A stretch of 64,000 bases of DNA from Bacteroidota bacterium (GCA_003153315.1 PLYA01000098.1:20208-84207); one strand, 5' to 3'. Shown: positions 45,864 to 55,063, counted from the first letter of the stretch. The notes: a model not told the origin generated them from the sequence alone. Made by a program: numbers and translations.

Positions 45864-46523
45864 TTATTTAGCTGCTTCTGAAAGAAAACGGTACTGAATA
45901 CCAACTCCTAAACTGATACCTGCGGCTTTCCAATCGGCTAATATGTATTTATTAAACGTAACATTATTGCTGGTAAGACTTGAATAGGTAATAAACGGAA
46001 CACCGATGTTAAGATTAAAGCCAAAACGCTTGATGTAAAAACGTGGGTTGATATGCAGATTAAAATAAGAACCATTGCCGTATATCTGGTTATTGCCCAC
46101 ATCGTTTAAATGATAGTTAAGATTAGAATAGCCTAAATCAATTCCTAAAGGCAAATCAAAATGAGGGAGGCGAACCACATGCGCATTGGCTACAAGAGCC
46201 AATTCTGTTCCGTGTATAGTAGGTGTAGAATGTGTTGCAGAATCTTTTCCGGCAATGTATTTATCAAACTTTGCCTTAATGCCCAAACCAAACCACTTGT
46301 TCAATCCATACTCCAAACCAAAGTTAAAATTGGTAGAGGCTGCTGCACCTGTTGTTGAGGTATCTTTGGGTGGATTAATGTTCTTTGTTTTATAACTGAA
46401 TTTAAGCCCGTAAACATCAATACCGGTATTTAAATCAAATACCAAAGCACCTTTATAAAAAGATTGAGAAAATACTTGTAGTGAACTTAGATAAATAAAA
46501 AGAATAACTAGTTTCTTTATCAT
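45864..46523 (-). CDS. Outer-membrane beta-barrel protein of unknown function
   Basis: 219 residues with a signal peptide ending near QVFSQ. Alternating amphipathic strands rich in aromatic residues (FNFGLEYGLNKWFGLGIKAKF, LALVANAHVVRLP, FNLHINPRFYIKRFGFNLNIG, ISLGVGIQYRFL) and a terminal aromatic strand indicate an eight-to-ten-strand barrel. No specific family recognised. It precedes the hydrolase gene by two bases. Confidence 0.75.
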   Translation of the reverse strand: MIKKLVILFIYLSSLQVFSQSFYKGALVFDLNTGIDVYGLKFSYKTKNINPPKDTSTTGAAASTNFNFGLEYGLNKWFGLGIKAKFDKYIAGKDSATHSTPTIHGTELALVANAHVVRLPHFDLPLGIDLGYSNLNYHLNDVGNNQIYGNGSYFNLHINPRFYIKRFGFNLNIGVPFITYSSLTSNNVTFNKYILADWKAAGISLGVGIQYRFLSEAAK

Positions 46524-46566
46524 ATTGTTTATTTTGAACGCTAAGATATAAATATCTTTTTATGGT

Positions 46567-48132
46567 TTATTCATCAAACATGATAAACACTTTACGCTTC
46601 AGTCTTGTAACGTAGTTTTGATATTGCCAATCGGTATAATTAGGTGTGGCATTAATACATTTGGTAAATTGTTTAACACGGTATCTTATTTCTTCCTGTA
46701 ATAAATTCAAAAGTTCATTACCTTCTTCAAAACAGGAAGCATTGTCTTTTATCTTTCCATAATGTTCTTCTAAGGATTGATCTAAAACAACCTGTGGCTT
46801 TAATCCTTTTTTCAAACATTGTAAGTATCTGTCGCGTACAATAAATTCTTCGTGATGCGAGTTTACAAAACGCTCACTGATTTCAGCAGGCATTTCATAA
46901 TCACGTTCGGTTTCATAATCCCACTCGTCTTTATAACGCTGCTCTAAATACATATGCGGCGCTATAAACACATGGTTCCAGTCTATAGGCATTTGCCATA
47001 AACCAAACCTGCGGGCATTATTTCCCAAATCAATTATTTTAAATTGCTTTTTACCTTGCGTAATACGGCTTCCGCGCCCAATCATCTGATGATACAGTGT
47101 AAGTGATTTGGTAGCGCGGTTAAGCATAATGGTTTCTATATCCGGTACATCAAATCCATGTGTAAGAATACTAACTGAGGTAAGGATAGCATCCTTTGTA
47201 TTATGAAACCAATCTAAAATTTCATAACGCTCTCTGTCGCTATAGGTACTGTCAAGGTGTTTTACGGGGTATCCTTTCTTTTTAAATGCTTCGCAAACTA
47301 ACCTGCTTGAAATAATGCCACTATTAAAGATAAGTGTTTTAGTGCCTAGTGCAGCCTCTTCATAAGCTTCTACCAATTTACTTTGCATAAAGATATTGCT
47401 GTACAATACCTCTAAAGAGGCTGTGGTAAACTCACCTGTATAACCCACTTTAAGTCCGCTTAGGTTCACATCATAAGTAAACGTAACTCCTTCGCATAAA
47501 TGCCCGCTTTCAATTAAATTGGGAATAGTCTCTCCTATAATCATAGCATCATAGGTATCCATTAAGGGAAGTTTTTTATTGCTGCTAAGTGGGGTTGCTG
47601 TAACCCCCAGAATATTTACTTCACTAAAATGTTTAAATACTTTTCGAAAAGAATTGTTGTGTGCTTCATCCACAATAATAAGCCCGATGTCTTTTAAAAA
47701 CTCTAAATTATCTTCGTCGTGCAAACGGTTATTCAACGTTTCTATTAAAGCTGTATAAGCAAGATATTGCTCGTTTCTTTCTAAAACCTTTACGCTGCTG
47801 TTTATTACCTTATTGGGAATATTTATGGAAGTCAATACATCCGAAGTCTGTTGCGAGAGCTCTACTCGATGCGTTAGTATCAATACTTTTTTGTTGAACT
47901 GCTCAATATACTTTTTAGCTATTTCAGAAAAGATAATGGTTTTACCACCACCCGTTGGTAATTGAAATAGCAGGTTAGAATGAGGGGGGAGTTCCTGTAA
48001 TTTCTTGTAAATATTATCAACGGCTAATTGCTGATAGGGATATAATTTACGTTCGGTAGTTTGCCTCATCGAATTTATTTCTTCCGATTTTGCCGAATCC
48101 CCAAGCATTTGTTCTGTAATTTCTTCACTCAT
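46567..48132 (-). CDS. SF2 DEAD/DEAH-box helicase
   Basis: 521 residues. Motif I is LPTGGGKT (about residue 60), Ia LTHRVEL, II DEAH, III VTATP. The C-terminal RecA lobe has IFNSGI, SILTHGFDVPDIE and motif VI QMIGRGSRI. A C-terminal tail of about 150 residues without a known domain follows. It resembles RadD/UvsW-like repair helicases kept singly in many Bacteroidota. No nuclease, methylase or other defence gene is next to it, so a housekeeping role is more likely than phage defence. Confidence 0.85.
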   Translation of the reverse strand: MSEEITEQMLGDSAKSEEINSMRQTTERKLYPYQQLAVDNIYKKLQELPPHSNLLFQLPTGGGKTIIFSEIAKKYIEQFNKKVLILTHRVELSQQTSDVLTSINIPNKVINSSVKVLERNEQYLAYTALIETLNNRLHDEDNLEFLKDIGLIIVDEAHNNSFRKVFKHFSEVNILGVTATPLSSNKKLPLMDTYDAMIIGETIPNLIESGHLCEGVTFTYDVNLSGLKVGYTGEFTTASLEVLYSNIFMQSKLVEAYEEAALGTKTLIFNSGIISSRLVCEAFKKKGYPVKHLDSTYSDRERYEILDWFHNTKDAILTSVSILTHGFDVPDIETIMLNRATKSLTLYHQMIGRGSRITQGKKQFKIIDLGNNARRFGLWQMPIDWNHVFIAPHMYLEQRYKDEWDYETERDYEMPAEISERFVNSHHEEFIVRDRYLQCLKKGLKPQVVLDQSLEEHYGKIKDNASCFEEGNELLNLLQEEIRYRVKQFTKCINATPNYTDWQYQNYVTRLKRKVFIMFDE

Positions 48133-48246
48133 AATAAAAATTGCAACCTGTAAATATACGGCTATTTTTTAATTTGAAAACTAAGCGAATGCCTTTGGAA
48201 AGATAAAACAATGAATAGTTATTTAAATTTTAATGTGTTTTTTATC

Positions 48247-48615
48247 TTCATTTCTTTGTTTGCCCAAAGAAACGAAGCAAAGAAAGTGCCCCACGAAAGC
48301 CAACCCAAAGCTTTTCTTGGCGCACGGGCTGCACTGCATCGCCCAGAAAACTTTCGGTTCGCACCTTTAACTCATTATTTTAGTTTTTATGTTGGTTTCG
48401 TTGAATGCTAAAGCATGTCGTGGACGCCAGCCGCACTCAGCGAATCATAAATTTAGATTAATCTTAAATTGAAACAGCGGGCAGCCCGACCAAACGCGGA
48501 GCAGTTTAGCCTGTGCGTGGCAGATCGTTTGGTCTTGAATACCTACCGCACTTACTGGCTCAAAGATGCCTTTGCATCTTTGCCCTGTTTCTTTTCGTCA
48601 AGGAAAAAGAAAGCA
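48247..48615. repeat. Long dispersed element, copy 2 (inverted)
   Basis: This block fills most of the 516-bp gap between the helicase and hutD genes. Read on the minus strand it starts CTTTCTTTTTCCTTGACGAA and keeps the order of landmarks of the copy at 9797-10075: AAACGATCTGCC, CTGCTCCGCGTTTGGTCGGG, GTCCACGA, GTGCGCCA, GGCTTTCGTGG. It is about 90 bases longer, with an extra AT-rich middle. No gene is supported in it. Confidence 0.75.
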
Positions 48616-48648
48616 TAAGGAGTTTTTTTAAATAAATTTAAAGAGCTT

Positions 48649-49227
48649 CTAAAGATGTATTTGGGCAATAGCTATATCACTGTTGCGTATGCCTTGCAGA
48701 CTAAAGACTTCTTTTTCATTTTCCTTACGGATGAGCGCCATATCTCCCCATGATAAAGTTCTATTTACACTTGCCTGCTCTATAACTACCTCTCCTTTAT
48801 AAATATAAATTGCCATCACATCACAATCAAGTGTAAGCTCTTTGTTTGCTTTTTCGGGTAATACAAATCCTGCAATACTTGCTTTGGCATTCCCTCTGGT
48901 CATTACATTAAAATCGGTGGCTTTGCCCATGCTGGTAGTTTCCCAATCTCCAGAGAAACTATCGGTATCAAATTTCTTTAGTTGTTTTGTATAATGACCT
49001 TTATGCTTAATAAGCATCTCTCCAGCCAGCACCATTATCTCTCGGGCAACATTTGGGAGAGCAGTAAAGGCAGATTGCTCCACATCAATAGTAGCGGTAC
49101 TTATCCTAAAAATAAAATCCAGGTTTTTATAAATGGCATTCTCAGGATAAATAGCCAGTTGAGTGGTTGTTCCCCCTGCCCAGTTATTTGTTTGTAGTTG
49201 TTCTTTTTTGGTAACGTTAATTTGCAT
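48649..49227 (-). CDS. hutD: HutD/Ves family cupin protein
   Basis: 192 residues, cytoplasmic. The family hallmarks NNWAGGTTTQLAIYPE near the N-terminus, FIFRISTATIDVEQSAFTALP, and REIMVLAGEM mark the HutD/Ves two-domain cupin fold. HutD is thought to tune histidine utilisation, possibly by binding formimino-glutamate or urocanate. hutH lies about 8 kb away in this window. It is the last gene of an ssb-gldD-hutD run with gaps of 3 and 9 bases. Confidence 0.85.
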   Translation of the reverse strand: MQINVTKKEQLQTNNWAGGTTTQLAIYPENAIYKNLDFIFRISTATIDVEQSAFTALPNVAREIMVLAGEMLIKHKGHYTKQLKKFDTDSFSGDWETTSMGKATDFNVMTRGNAKASIAGFVLPEKANKELTLDCDVMAIYIYKGEVVIEQASVNRTLSWGDMALIRKENEKEVFSLQGIRNSDIAIAQIHL

Positions 49228-49236
49228 GCAACGATA

Positions 49237-49839
49237 TTACTTCTTTTCCCTTTTCCACTTAAAGGTTTTAATCATATGCATGATATCGATACGTATGTAA
49301 TCAATTACGATTTTTAGAGAATCTATGTTTGGGGGACAATTAAAATATAAAGAACCGCGCAGAAAATTCCTGGTACTGTCTGTTATATAAAACTGTATAG
49401 CCGATGCGCTGTTGCCCGAAATATCGTATAACAAACCATACACATGAGCAGAATCGTTTATTAAAACCTCTTCATCCAAACCACTTGCCTTTACCTGATG
49501 TTTAACGGCAAGTTCACGCGAGTCTTCCAGATGCCTGGCTAAATCGTTATGCAGCTCACTGTAACTTACATATAGCTGTGCTTTATACAAAGGATAAAAA
49601 ATATTCAACCAACAAGGTTGTGCATTTTTTCCTTTGTCGTTTTCTACAAAAGAGTAAACAGGGGTTTGAAAGCTAAACGGACAAAGACTATCGTATAGTT
49701 TATATTTCTTTTCAGGGAAGTTTAATCTGTAAAAGGCACGGGGTTTGGGTGCAATGGCATTATCATCATCATTACCTATACAAGAAACCAGAGACGTGAG
49801 GCATGCAATAAGAGAGAAAGCAATGAGTAGTTTCTTCAT
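49237..49839 (-). CDS. gldD: Gliding-motility/T9SS-associated lipoprotein GldD
   Basis: 200 residues. The lipoprotein signal peptide ends at SLVSC (Cys near residue 20). The GldD pattern is visible: KPRAFYRLNFPEKKYKLYD, CPFSFQTP, PCWLNIFYPLYKAQLYVSY, QFYITDSTRNFLRGSLYFN. GldD is a membrane lipoprotein needed for gliding and T9SS-dependent secretion in Flavobacterium. It follows ssb by three bases. In most Bacteroidota gldE lies between ssb and gldD but is missing here. Confidence 0.9.
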   Translation of the reverse strand: MKKLLIAFSLIACLTSLVSCIGNDDDNAIAPKPRAFYRLNFPEKKYKLYDSLCPFSFQTPVYSFVENDKGKNAQPCWLNIFYPLYKAQLYVSYSELHNDLARHLEDSRELAVKHQVKASGLDEEVLINDSAHVYGLLYDISGNSASAIQFYITDSTRNFLRGSLYFNCPPNIDSLKIVIDYIRIDIMHMIKTFKWKREKK

Positions 49840-49842
49840 CAG

Positions 49843-50226
49843 TTAAAAAGGTAAATCATCTTTTGGTTGAGATTCATTTGCCTGTGCTCCACCTTCGCTC
49901 TTTCTAATCAACTGAAAAGTATCTGCCACAATTTCGGTGGTGCTGCGTTGTTGCCCTTCTTTATCCTGCCACTTGCGGGTTTGTATTTTGCCTTCCAAAT
50001 AAATGGTATATCCTTTTTTAAGAATGCGTTCGGCACTTTCAGCAATTGCTCTCCACATTACAATATTGTGCCATTCGGTTTGCTCAATGCGGTTGCCTTC
50101 TTTGTCTTTATAATACTCAGTGGTAGCCAAACTAAAACCTACTCGAACTATTCCTCCGTCTAAACGGCGTACTTCAGGGTCTTTGCCCAAATTGCCTACC
50201 AAAATAACTTTGTTTACACCTGCCAT
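49843..50226 (-). CDS. ssb: Single-stranded DNA-binding protein
   Basis: 127 residues. The OB-fold starts MAGVNKVILVGNLGKDPEVR and includes EWHNIVMW and KGYTIYLEGKIQTRKWQDKEG. The acidic C-terminal tip DDLPF is the usual partner-binding tail (DDxPF type). It coats single-stranded DNA during replication and repair. Shorter than enterobacterial SSB because the linker is brief. It heads the ssb-gldD-hutD run. Confidence 0.95.
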   Translation of the reverse strand: MAGVNKVILVGNLGKDPEVRRLDGGIVRVGFSLATTEYYKDKEGNRIEQTEWHNIVMWRAIAESAERILKKGYTIYLEGKIQTRKWQDKEGQQRSTTEIVADTFQLIRKSEGGAQANESQPKDDLPF

Positions 50227-50281
50227 AAAATCAATTAAGAATTCAAAATTATGAATTAATAATTGATTATTTTTATTAGTA

Positions 50282-51112
50282 TTGAACGTGAAAACAAATT
50301 ACCGGTATGCCCCTTTTAAACAAGCTAAGATTGCTTACACCGTTAGCGGAAAAGGCAGAGCGGTTATTTTACTGCATGGCTTTTTGGGTTCGGCACAGGT
50401 TTGGGATAGCCTGGGTAAGGATTTGGCTAAATACTTTAAAGTGATTTGTATTGATTTGCCCGGGCACGGACAAAGCGATTGCTATGGGTATGTGCATAGC
50501 ATGGAATTGATGGCGCAGGCGGTTAAGGCAGTAACAGATAGTTTGCACCTTAAAAAGTATGTGCTCATAGGGCATAGCATGGGTGGTTATGCAAGCCTGG
50601 CTTTTGCCGAATTGTTCACAGAGCATATAAGGGGTTTGTGTTTATTTCATTCTACATCCTATGCCGATAGTGAGCAGAAAAGAAAAGACAGGGATAAAGC
50701 TATACGCGCGGTAAAAAATAATTACCCTATTTATGTTAGGCTAACTATTAAGAATTTGTTTAATACCAAAAACCTAAAACATCTTAAAAAGGAAATGCAG
50801 TTTACCCAACAAATAGCCCGCAAAACAATCAAGCGAGGAGTTGTTGCTGCGCTCGAGGGAATGAAGAATCGACATAGCCGCGATGTGGTTTTGCATTTTG
50901 CCGAATACCCTATTCTGTTTATTATAGGTAAATACGATAATCTCCTGCCCATGCAAAGTTTGCTGGATCAAGCGGAGTTTTGCAAATACAAACACATATT
51001 ACTATTAGAAAACTCCGGACACATGGGGTTTTTAGAAGAACCCAAACTTTGTCTCAAATACCTAAAGCGTTTTATAAGGGAGTCTTTTAAGCCCTATAAA
51101 CTAAGAGGTTAA
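50282..51112 (+). CDS. Alpha/beta hydrolase, cytoplasmic
   Basis: 276 residues if begun at a TTG at 50282; a GTG two codons later (50288) is equally plausible, and no ATG is available upstream. It has the oxyanion motif LLHGFLGS, DLPGHGQSD, the nucleophile elbow GHSMGG (Ser near residue 98), the acid in GKYDNLLP, and His in NSGHMGF. No signal peptide. Similar to MenH/BioH-size hydrolases without clear specificity. Its 3' end overlaps the convergent rsmA gene by 12 bases. Confidence 0.85.
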   Translation: MNVKTNYRYAPFKQAKIAYTVSGKGRAVILLHGFLGSAQVWDSLGKDLAKYFKVICIDLPGHGQSDCYGYVHSMELMAQAVKAVTDSLHLKKYVLIGHSMGGYASLAFAELFTEHIRGLCLFHSTSYADSEQKRKDRDKAIRAVKNNYPIYVRLTIKNLFNTKNLKHLKKEMQFTQQIARKTIKRGVVAALEGMKNRHSRDVVLHFAEYPILFIIGKYDNLLPMQSLLDQAEFCKYKHILLLENSGHMGFLEEPKLCLKYLKRFIRESFKPYKLRG

Positions 51113-51880
51113 AGATTGCCTCTCAATAATCTGCGTAAGTTCTACAAACTGGGCTACACTCAACTGTTCGGGGCGCATGGTGAAAAACTTATGGCTCATA
51201 ATAGACTCATCTTTTATAAAAGATTTTACGCCATTGCGTACCATTTTGCGTCGTTGGTTAAAGGTAGATTTTACAATAGCCTTAAACAGTTTTTCATCGC
51301 AGGCAAGTTGTTGTGTTTTGTTTCGCGTTAAACGTATTACAGCCGATTTTACTTTGGGCGGAGGAATAAAAGCACCGGGTTCTACGGTAAATAAATATTC
51401 AATATTATAAAAGGCTTGCAGCAATACGCTTAGTATACCATAGGTTTTGCTTCCCGGTTTTTCGGCCATACGCTCTGCCACCTCTTTTTGAAACATGCCC
51501 ACTACTACATCTATTTTATGACGGTAGTCGAGGACTCTGAACATTATTTGCGAAGAGATGTTATAAGGGAAGTTGCCAATGATGGCAAACTTATCGGGAA
51601 ATAAATTATCCAGATTCATGTTTAAGAAATCTCCATACAGTATTTTAGACTCTTGTTTAGGATAAACTTTCTTTAAAAACTCTACAGATTCTGTGTCAAT
51701 ATCTATGGCAAAGAATTTCTCTTTCTCAATCAGGTGTTTGGTTAATACCCCTGTACCGGGGCCAATTTCGAGCAAAGGTAATTGGGTAGCTTGCAGTACA
51801 GCTTCTACAATATTTTTAGCTATGCCTTCATCTTTTAAAAAGTGCTGACCTAAATGTTTCTTTGCTCTTACGGGATGCAA
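51101..51880 (-). CDS. rsmA: 16S rRNA dimethyladenosine transferase
   Basis: 259 residues, full length. It opens with KKHLGQHFLKDEGIA, has the SAM-binding EIGPGTGVLT, the catalytic IGNFPYNISS, and the C-terminal PPPKVKSAVIRL and FNQRRKMVRN. It dimethylates A1518 and A1519 (E. coli numbering) late in small-subunit assembly. It is the last gene of the lysC-DUF4286-rsmA operon, with gaps of 2 and 10 bases. Confidence 0.97.
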   Translation of the reverse strand: MHPVRAKKHLGQHFLKDEGIAKNIVEAVLQATQLPLLEIGPGTGVLTKHLIEKEKFFAIDIDTESVEFLKKVYPKQESKILYGDFLNMNLDNLFPDKFAIIGNFPYNISSQIMFRVLDYRHKIDVVVGMFQKEVAERMAEKPGSKTYGILSVLLQAFYNIEYLFTVEPGAFIPPPKVKSAVIRLTRNKTQQLACDEKLFKAIVKSTFNQRRKMVRNGVKSFIKDESIMSHKFFTMRPEQLSVAQFVELTQIIERQSLTS

Positions 51881-51890
51881 TATCGTTGGG

Positions 51891-52190
51891 TTAAATAATT
51901 TCTAATATAGTTCTAAAAGCCACAAACTTATCTTTAAACTTATCTATGGTTTGCTTTTGCAAAGCAGGCGCATGTTTTTGTTTATACTCCTCCATATCAC
52001 TCATGTTTAAGAAAGTATATTGCACAGAGTAGGTTGTGCCCTCATCTTCTACATTCAACACTTTTAGCATACGTTGGTCTATAAAGCAACCGGTTTTCAT
52101 TACTTCAGGTATATGAAATTCCTGCATCCACTTGAACCACTCATCGTGTGAAGCAGCATCTACATTTATAGTTACATTGTATATATACAT
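51891..52190 (-). CDS. DUF4286 family protein
   Basis: 99 residues, cytoplasmic, ferredoxin-like alpha/beta pattern: MYIYNVTINVDAASHDEWFK, HIPEVMKTGCF, YSVQYTFLNMSDMEEY. This matches the DUF4286 family, typical of Bacteroidota and often next to rsmA. Function unknown. It lies in a tight operon between lysC and rsmA. Confidence 0.85.
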   Translation of the reverse strand: MYIYNVTINVDAASHDEWFKWMQEFHIPEVMKTGCFIDQRMLKVLNVEDEGTTYSVQYTFLNMSDMEEYKQKHAPALQKQTIDKFKDKFVAFRTILEII

Positions 52191-52192
52191 AG

Positions 52193-53464
52193 CTACTTAT
52201 TATTTCTTACTACTAATTGAACGGTATAACGGCTTTTTTGCTCCATCAAAATCTCTTTGTTTATACTTACGCGGTCTATGGTAGATTGGTCGTAATAACG
52301 TATGGTTATCAGCTCCAGCGCATCGTTATACAATATTTTGTAATCGTTTTGCAGAGTTTGTATAAGGGGTTGTATTTTTTTATCATCCATATCCACACAT
52401 ACCGAAAAGCTGATGGCGGATAATTGCATTACATTTATTTTTACCTGATGCTGATGAAACAAAGCAAATATGGTGCTCAAATTATCCTCGGCAATAAAAG
52501 AAAAATCGCGAGGAGAAATGGTAATCAGCATTTGATCTATCTTAAATATAAAAGAGGGAATGGGTAAATGTTTGTTGCTGTCTTTAATAATGGTACCTTC
52601 TGTAGAAGAATCTATAAAAGACTTTACGTACAAGGGAATATTTTTGTTTTGCAGGGGCTTAATGGTTTTAGGATGGATAACCGTTGCGCCGTAATAGGCA
52701 AGCTCTATAGCATCCTGATAGGTAAGCTCATCTATTTTCTTCGTATCGCTAAACCATTTAGGATCGGCATTTAATACACCGGGCACGTCTTTCCAAATGG
52801 TTACACTCTCTGCATGGGTACTGTATGCCAGTATGGCTGCCGTATAATCAGAGCCTTCTCTTCCAAGTGTAGTAGTAAAGTTCTCACTTGTACCGCCAAT
52901 AAAACCCTGCGTTAAAATAAGTTTATGCTGTTTAAGCAAAGGCAACAATTCCCTCTCTGCTAACTGTTGTGTAAGTTCAAAATCTACTTTGCCTTCTCTG
53001 TAGGTATTATCAGTTTGAATAATGCCACGTGCATCAAGCCAAAGGCAATCGGCTTTTACCTCATTAAAATAAGCAGATACAATACGACTGGAAATAATCT
53101 CTCCCATACTCACAATCTGGTCGTAATGATGATGGTATGAATGAGCGGGTTCATCTTCTATAGCCCATAACAATTCTACAAAATCATTTTCTACCTCTGC
53201 ATATGCAGGATGTGTATTACTGGGAAACAATTGTGACAAGATATTAATGTGAAATTGTTTTATCTCATCAAAGATGGCTTGTGTGTTTTCTTTCTTATAA
53301 AAATAAGCATCGGCTAAGCGTTCCAGTGCATTCGTAGTTTTGCCCATGGCAGATACCACTACCAACAAACTATCATTCGGGAATTGTTTTACTATAACTG
53401 CCGCATTCTTAACCGCCGCCGCATCTTTAACCGAGGCACCGCCAAACTTAAACACTTTTAACAT
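52193..53464 (-). CDS. lysC: Aspartate kinase
   Basis: 423 residues. The kinase domain opens MLKVFKFGGASVKDA and carries GRGGSD-like TLGREGSDYTAAILA. It continues with VTIWKDVPGVLNADPKWF and ATVIHPKTIKPLQNKNIPLYV. The C-terminal regulatory part (about 300-423) has ACT-type strands (ISPRDFSFI, VKINVMQLSAISFSV) with a drifted C-terminal end. It phosphorylates aspartate at the head of lysine, threonine and methionine synthesis. No other gene of that pathway is adjacent. Confidence 0.93.
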   Translation of the reverse strand: MLKVFKFGGASVKDAAAVKNAAVIVKQFPNDSLLVVVSAMGKTTNALERLADAYFYKKENTQAIFDEIKQFHINILSQLFPSNTHPAYAEVENDFVELLWAIEDEPAHSYHHHYDQIVSMGEIISSRIVSAYFNEVKADCLWLDARGIIQTDNTYREGKVDFELTQQLAERELLPLLKQHKLILTQGFIGGTSENFTTTLGREGSDYTAAILAYSTHAESVTIWKDVPGVLNADPKWFSDTKKIDELTYQDAIELAYYGATVIHPKTIKPLQNKNIPLYVKSFIDSSTEGTIIKDSNKHLPIPSFIFKIDQMLITISPRDFSFIAEDNLSTIFALFHQHQVKINVMQLSAISFSVCVDMDDKKIQPLIQTLQNDYKILYNDALELITIRYYDQSTIDRVSINKEILMEQKSRYTVQLVVRNNK

Positions 53465-53530
53465 GGGCGTAAATATACAGTTTGTAAGAATAATTCTTTA
53501 CAAACTTGTAAAGCCATAGTGGTTTTTCAA

Positions 53531-54007
53531 TTAAACCGAAGCCGTAACCGCCCCGCCTGATATGGCAATGTAATAGTTAGCACAATACATGCCCAGCAAT
53601 ACCAAAAGAATGTTTTTTACTTTATCGTTGTAAAATATATCGTAGCTGTATTTAAATTTAGTCCAGTCAAAGCAAGGGATGAATTGTATGATTTCCTGTT
53701 CTTTTTCATTCTCAATTACATACTTACTGTTCAGCATACTCTTTCTTTTAAAGATAAACTCTTTCCCGTCTTTAAAGTTAAGGGTCATTTGCCCCTTCCA
53801 GTTCATTTTAAAGGTAGCCAGCTCTTCGTTATTCTTATATACTGCAAAGGTTGCACCCAATAAGCCCGTTGGTTTTACTTCATACACTTCTTTGCCTGCT
53901 TCCAACTCAGCAGTGTAAGAGAACCATTTTTTATAACTTAAACTTCCTAACTTCTCTGCTCCATCCTGAAGCTCAAAGTTTCTCGAATCCGTACACGTTA
54001 CTTTCAT
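53531..54007 (-). CDS. Hypothetical protein with C-terminal membrane segment
   Basis: 158 residues. The N-terminal part is a run of beta strands (FELQDGAEKLGSLSYKKWF, EVKPTGLLGATFAVYKNNEE, FKMNWKGQMTLNFKDGKEF, FKRKSMLNSKYVIE), similar in rhythm to LURP-one/tubby-like barrels. A single membrane segment lies near 133-150 (ILLVLLGMYCANYYIAIS). No function known. A REP-like element lies just before its start. Confidence 0.65.
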   Translation of the reverse strand: MKVTCTDSRNFELQDGAEKLGSLSYKKWFSYTAELEAGKEVYEVKPTGLLGATFAVYKNNEELATFKMNWKGQMTLNFKDGKEFIFKRKSMLNSKYVIENEKEQEIIQFIPCFDWTKFKYSYDIFYNDKVKNILLVLLGMYCANYYIAISGGAVTASV

Positions 54008-54026
54008 TTTCTTTACTTTATTAACT

Positions 54027-54098
54027 CGTCATTGCGAGGAGGAAAGACGAAGCAATCTGTTCTGTGATTGAGATTGCCGCGCTTCGCTCGCAATGACG
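54027..54098. repeat. REP-like palindrome, copy 3 (intergenic)
   Basis: 72 bases bounded by CGTCATTGCGAG and CTCGCAATGACG. It lies between the start of the 53531-54007 gene and the stop of the 54104-55063 gene, on a likely read-through transcript where it could fold as a hairpin. Confidence 0.9.
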
Positions 54099-54103
54099 GC
54101 GCA

Positions 54104-55063
54104 TTATTTTTCTATTACTACTCTTTTATTAATCACACCTTCTTTGGTTGTAATACTCAGGTTATATACCCCTTCACTTAAAACACTTACATCAATATCG
54201 GTTGCTTTATCTGAAGTAAAATATTCCGCCACAAAATTACCAAACATATCCATAAGCTGTATATGAGTTATATCATTTATAGCAAGGCCTTTAACATATA
54301 GCACATCCTTGGCAGGGTTAGGATAAACAGAGATATTAGAATTAATACCTATAACCTGCTCAATGCCTGCAACTGCAACAGGGCAACCATGTGTATTACC
54401 TGCTGCGCAAAGGGGTGTTGCTAAATCAGCAGAATCCATAGCAGCAATATGATTGAGTAAACAATTATAAGGATTGGGGTCTATAGCTAAAGTATCAATA
54501 GAATTAGGGAAAGTAGGGAAACAAGCTATATTATTAGTGCCAGTGAATACAGTTTGAATCGAATTAGGCAAAGAAGGAATGCTAGTCAGGTTATTCCAAC
54601 CGCAATCTAAATAATTTAGTGAAGCGGGTAAAGAAGGAAGACTAGTTAAGACATTATAACGGCAATTTAAATAAGTGAGTGAAGTTGGCAAAGCAGGTAG
54701 GCTTGATAAAAGATATGGCATAACGCCATTATTCTGAAAAGAGCAATTCAAATAAGTAAGTGAATTAGGTAACATTGGAAGTGTTGTTAATAAATTATTA
54801 TGGCAATCTAAATAACTTAATGATGTGAAATATTGAACACCGGATAAATTCGCAATAGACATACTTCCACAAATTATTGAATGCGTAGTCGTTGTAACCA
54901 ACGTACTACTCGTATTCATCTGATTACCACTCATCGCACCCGGTATAATACTTTGTAGATAGGTAACAAAATTGGCATCGGGTATGGTTACCCAGGTTTG
55001 CGCAACCAATTTAGAGCTTATAAGTACTAAGTTAAAAGTTAGTGCAACTAAGAGCTTCTTCAT
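54104..55063 (-). CDS. Leucine-rich-repeat-like T9SS cargo protein
   Basis: About 319 residues from the ATG at 55063, which begins a clean signal peptide (MKKLLVALTFNLVLISSKLVAQ). A 26-codon upstream extension is rejected. The middle has LRR-like units of about 21 residues, SLPxLPxSLxYLxCxxNxLT (about 85-190). The C-terminus is a type A T9SS sorting domain: SVYPNPAKDVLYVKG, IQLMDMFGN, LSEGVYNLSIT and a basic last strand. It is exported through T9SS and likely attached to the surface. Array E lies 77 bases upstream. Confidence 0.85.
   Translation of the reverse strand: MKKLLVALTFNLVLISSKLVAQTWVTIPDANFVTYLQSIIPGAMSGNQMNTSSTLVTTTTHSIICGSMSIANLSGVQYFTSLSYLDCHNNLLTTLPMLPNSLTYLNCSFQNNGVMPYLLSSLPALPTSLTYLNCRYNVLTSLPSLPASLNYLDCGWNNLTSIPSLPNSIQTVFTGTNNIACFPTFPNSIDTLAIDPNPYNCLLNHIAAMDSADLATPLCAAGNTHGCPVAVAGIEQVIGINSNISVYPNPAKDVLYVKGLAINDITHIQLMDMFGNFVAEYFTSDKATDIDVSVLSEGVYNLSITTKEGVINKRVVIEK

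Noticed and set aside
46567..48132. Helicase as part of an anti-phage system
   Set aside because: No nuclease, methylase or other defence gene is adjacent, and the neighbours are a dispersed repeat and an outer-membrane protein gene.
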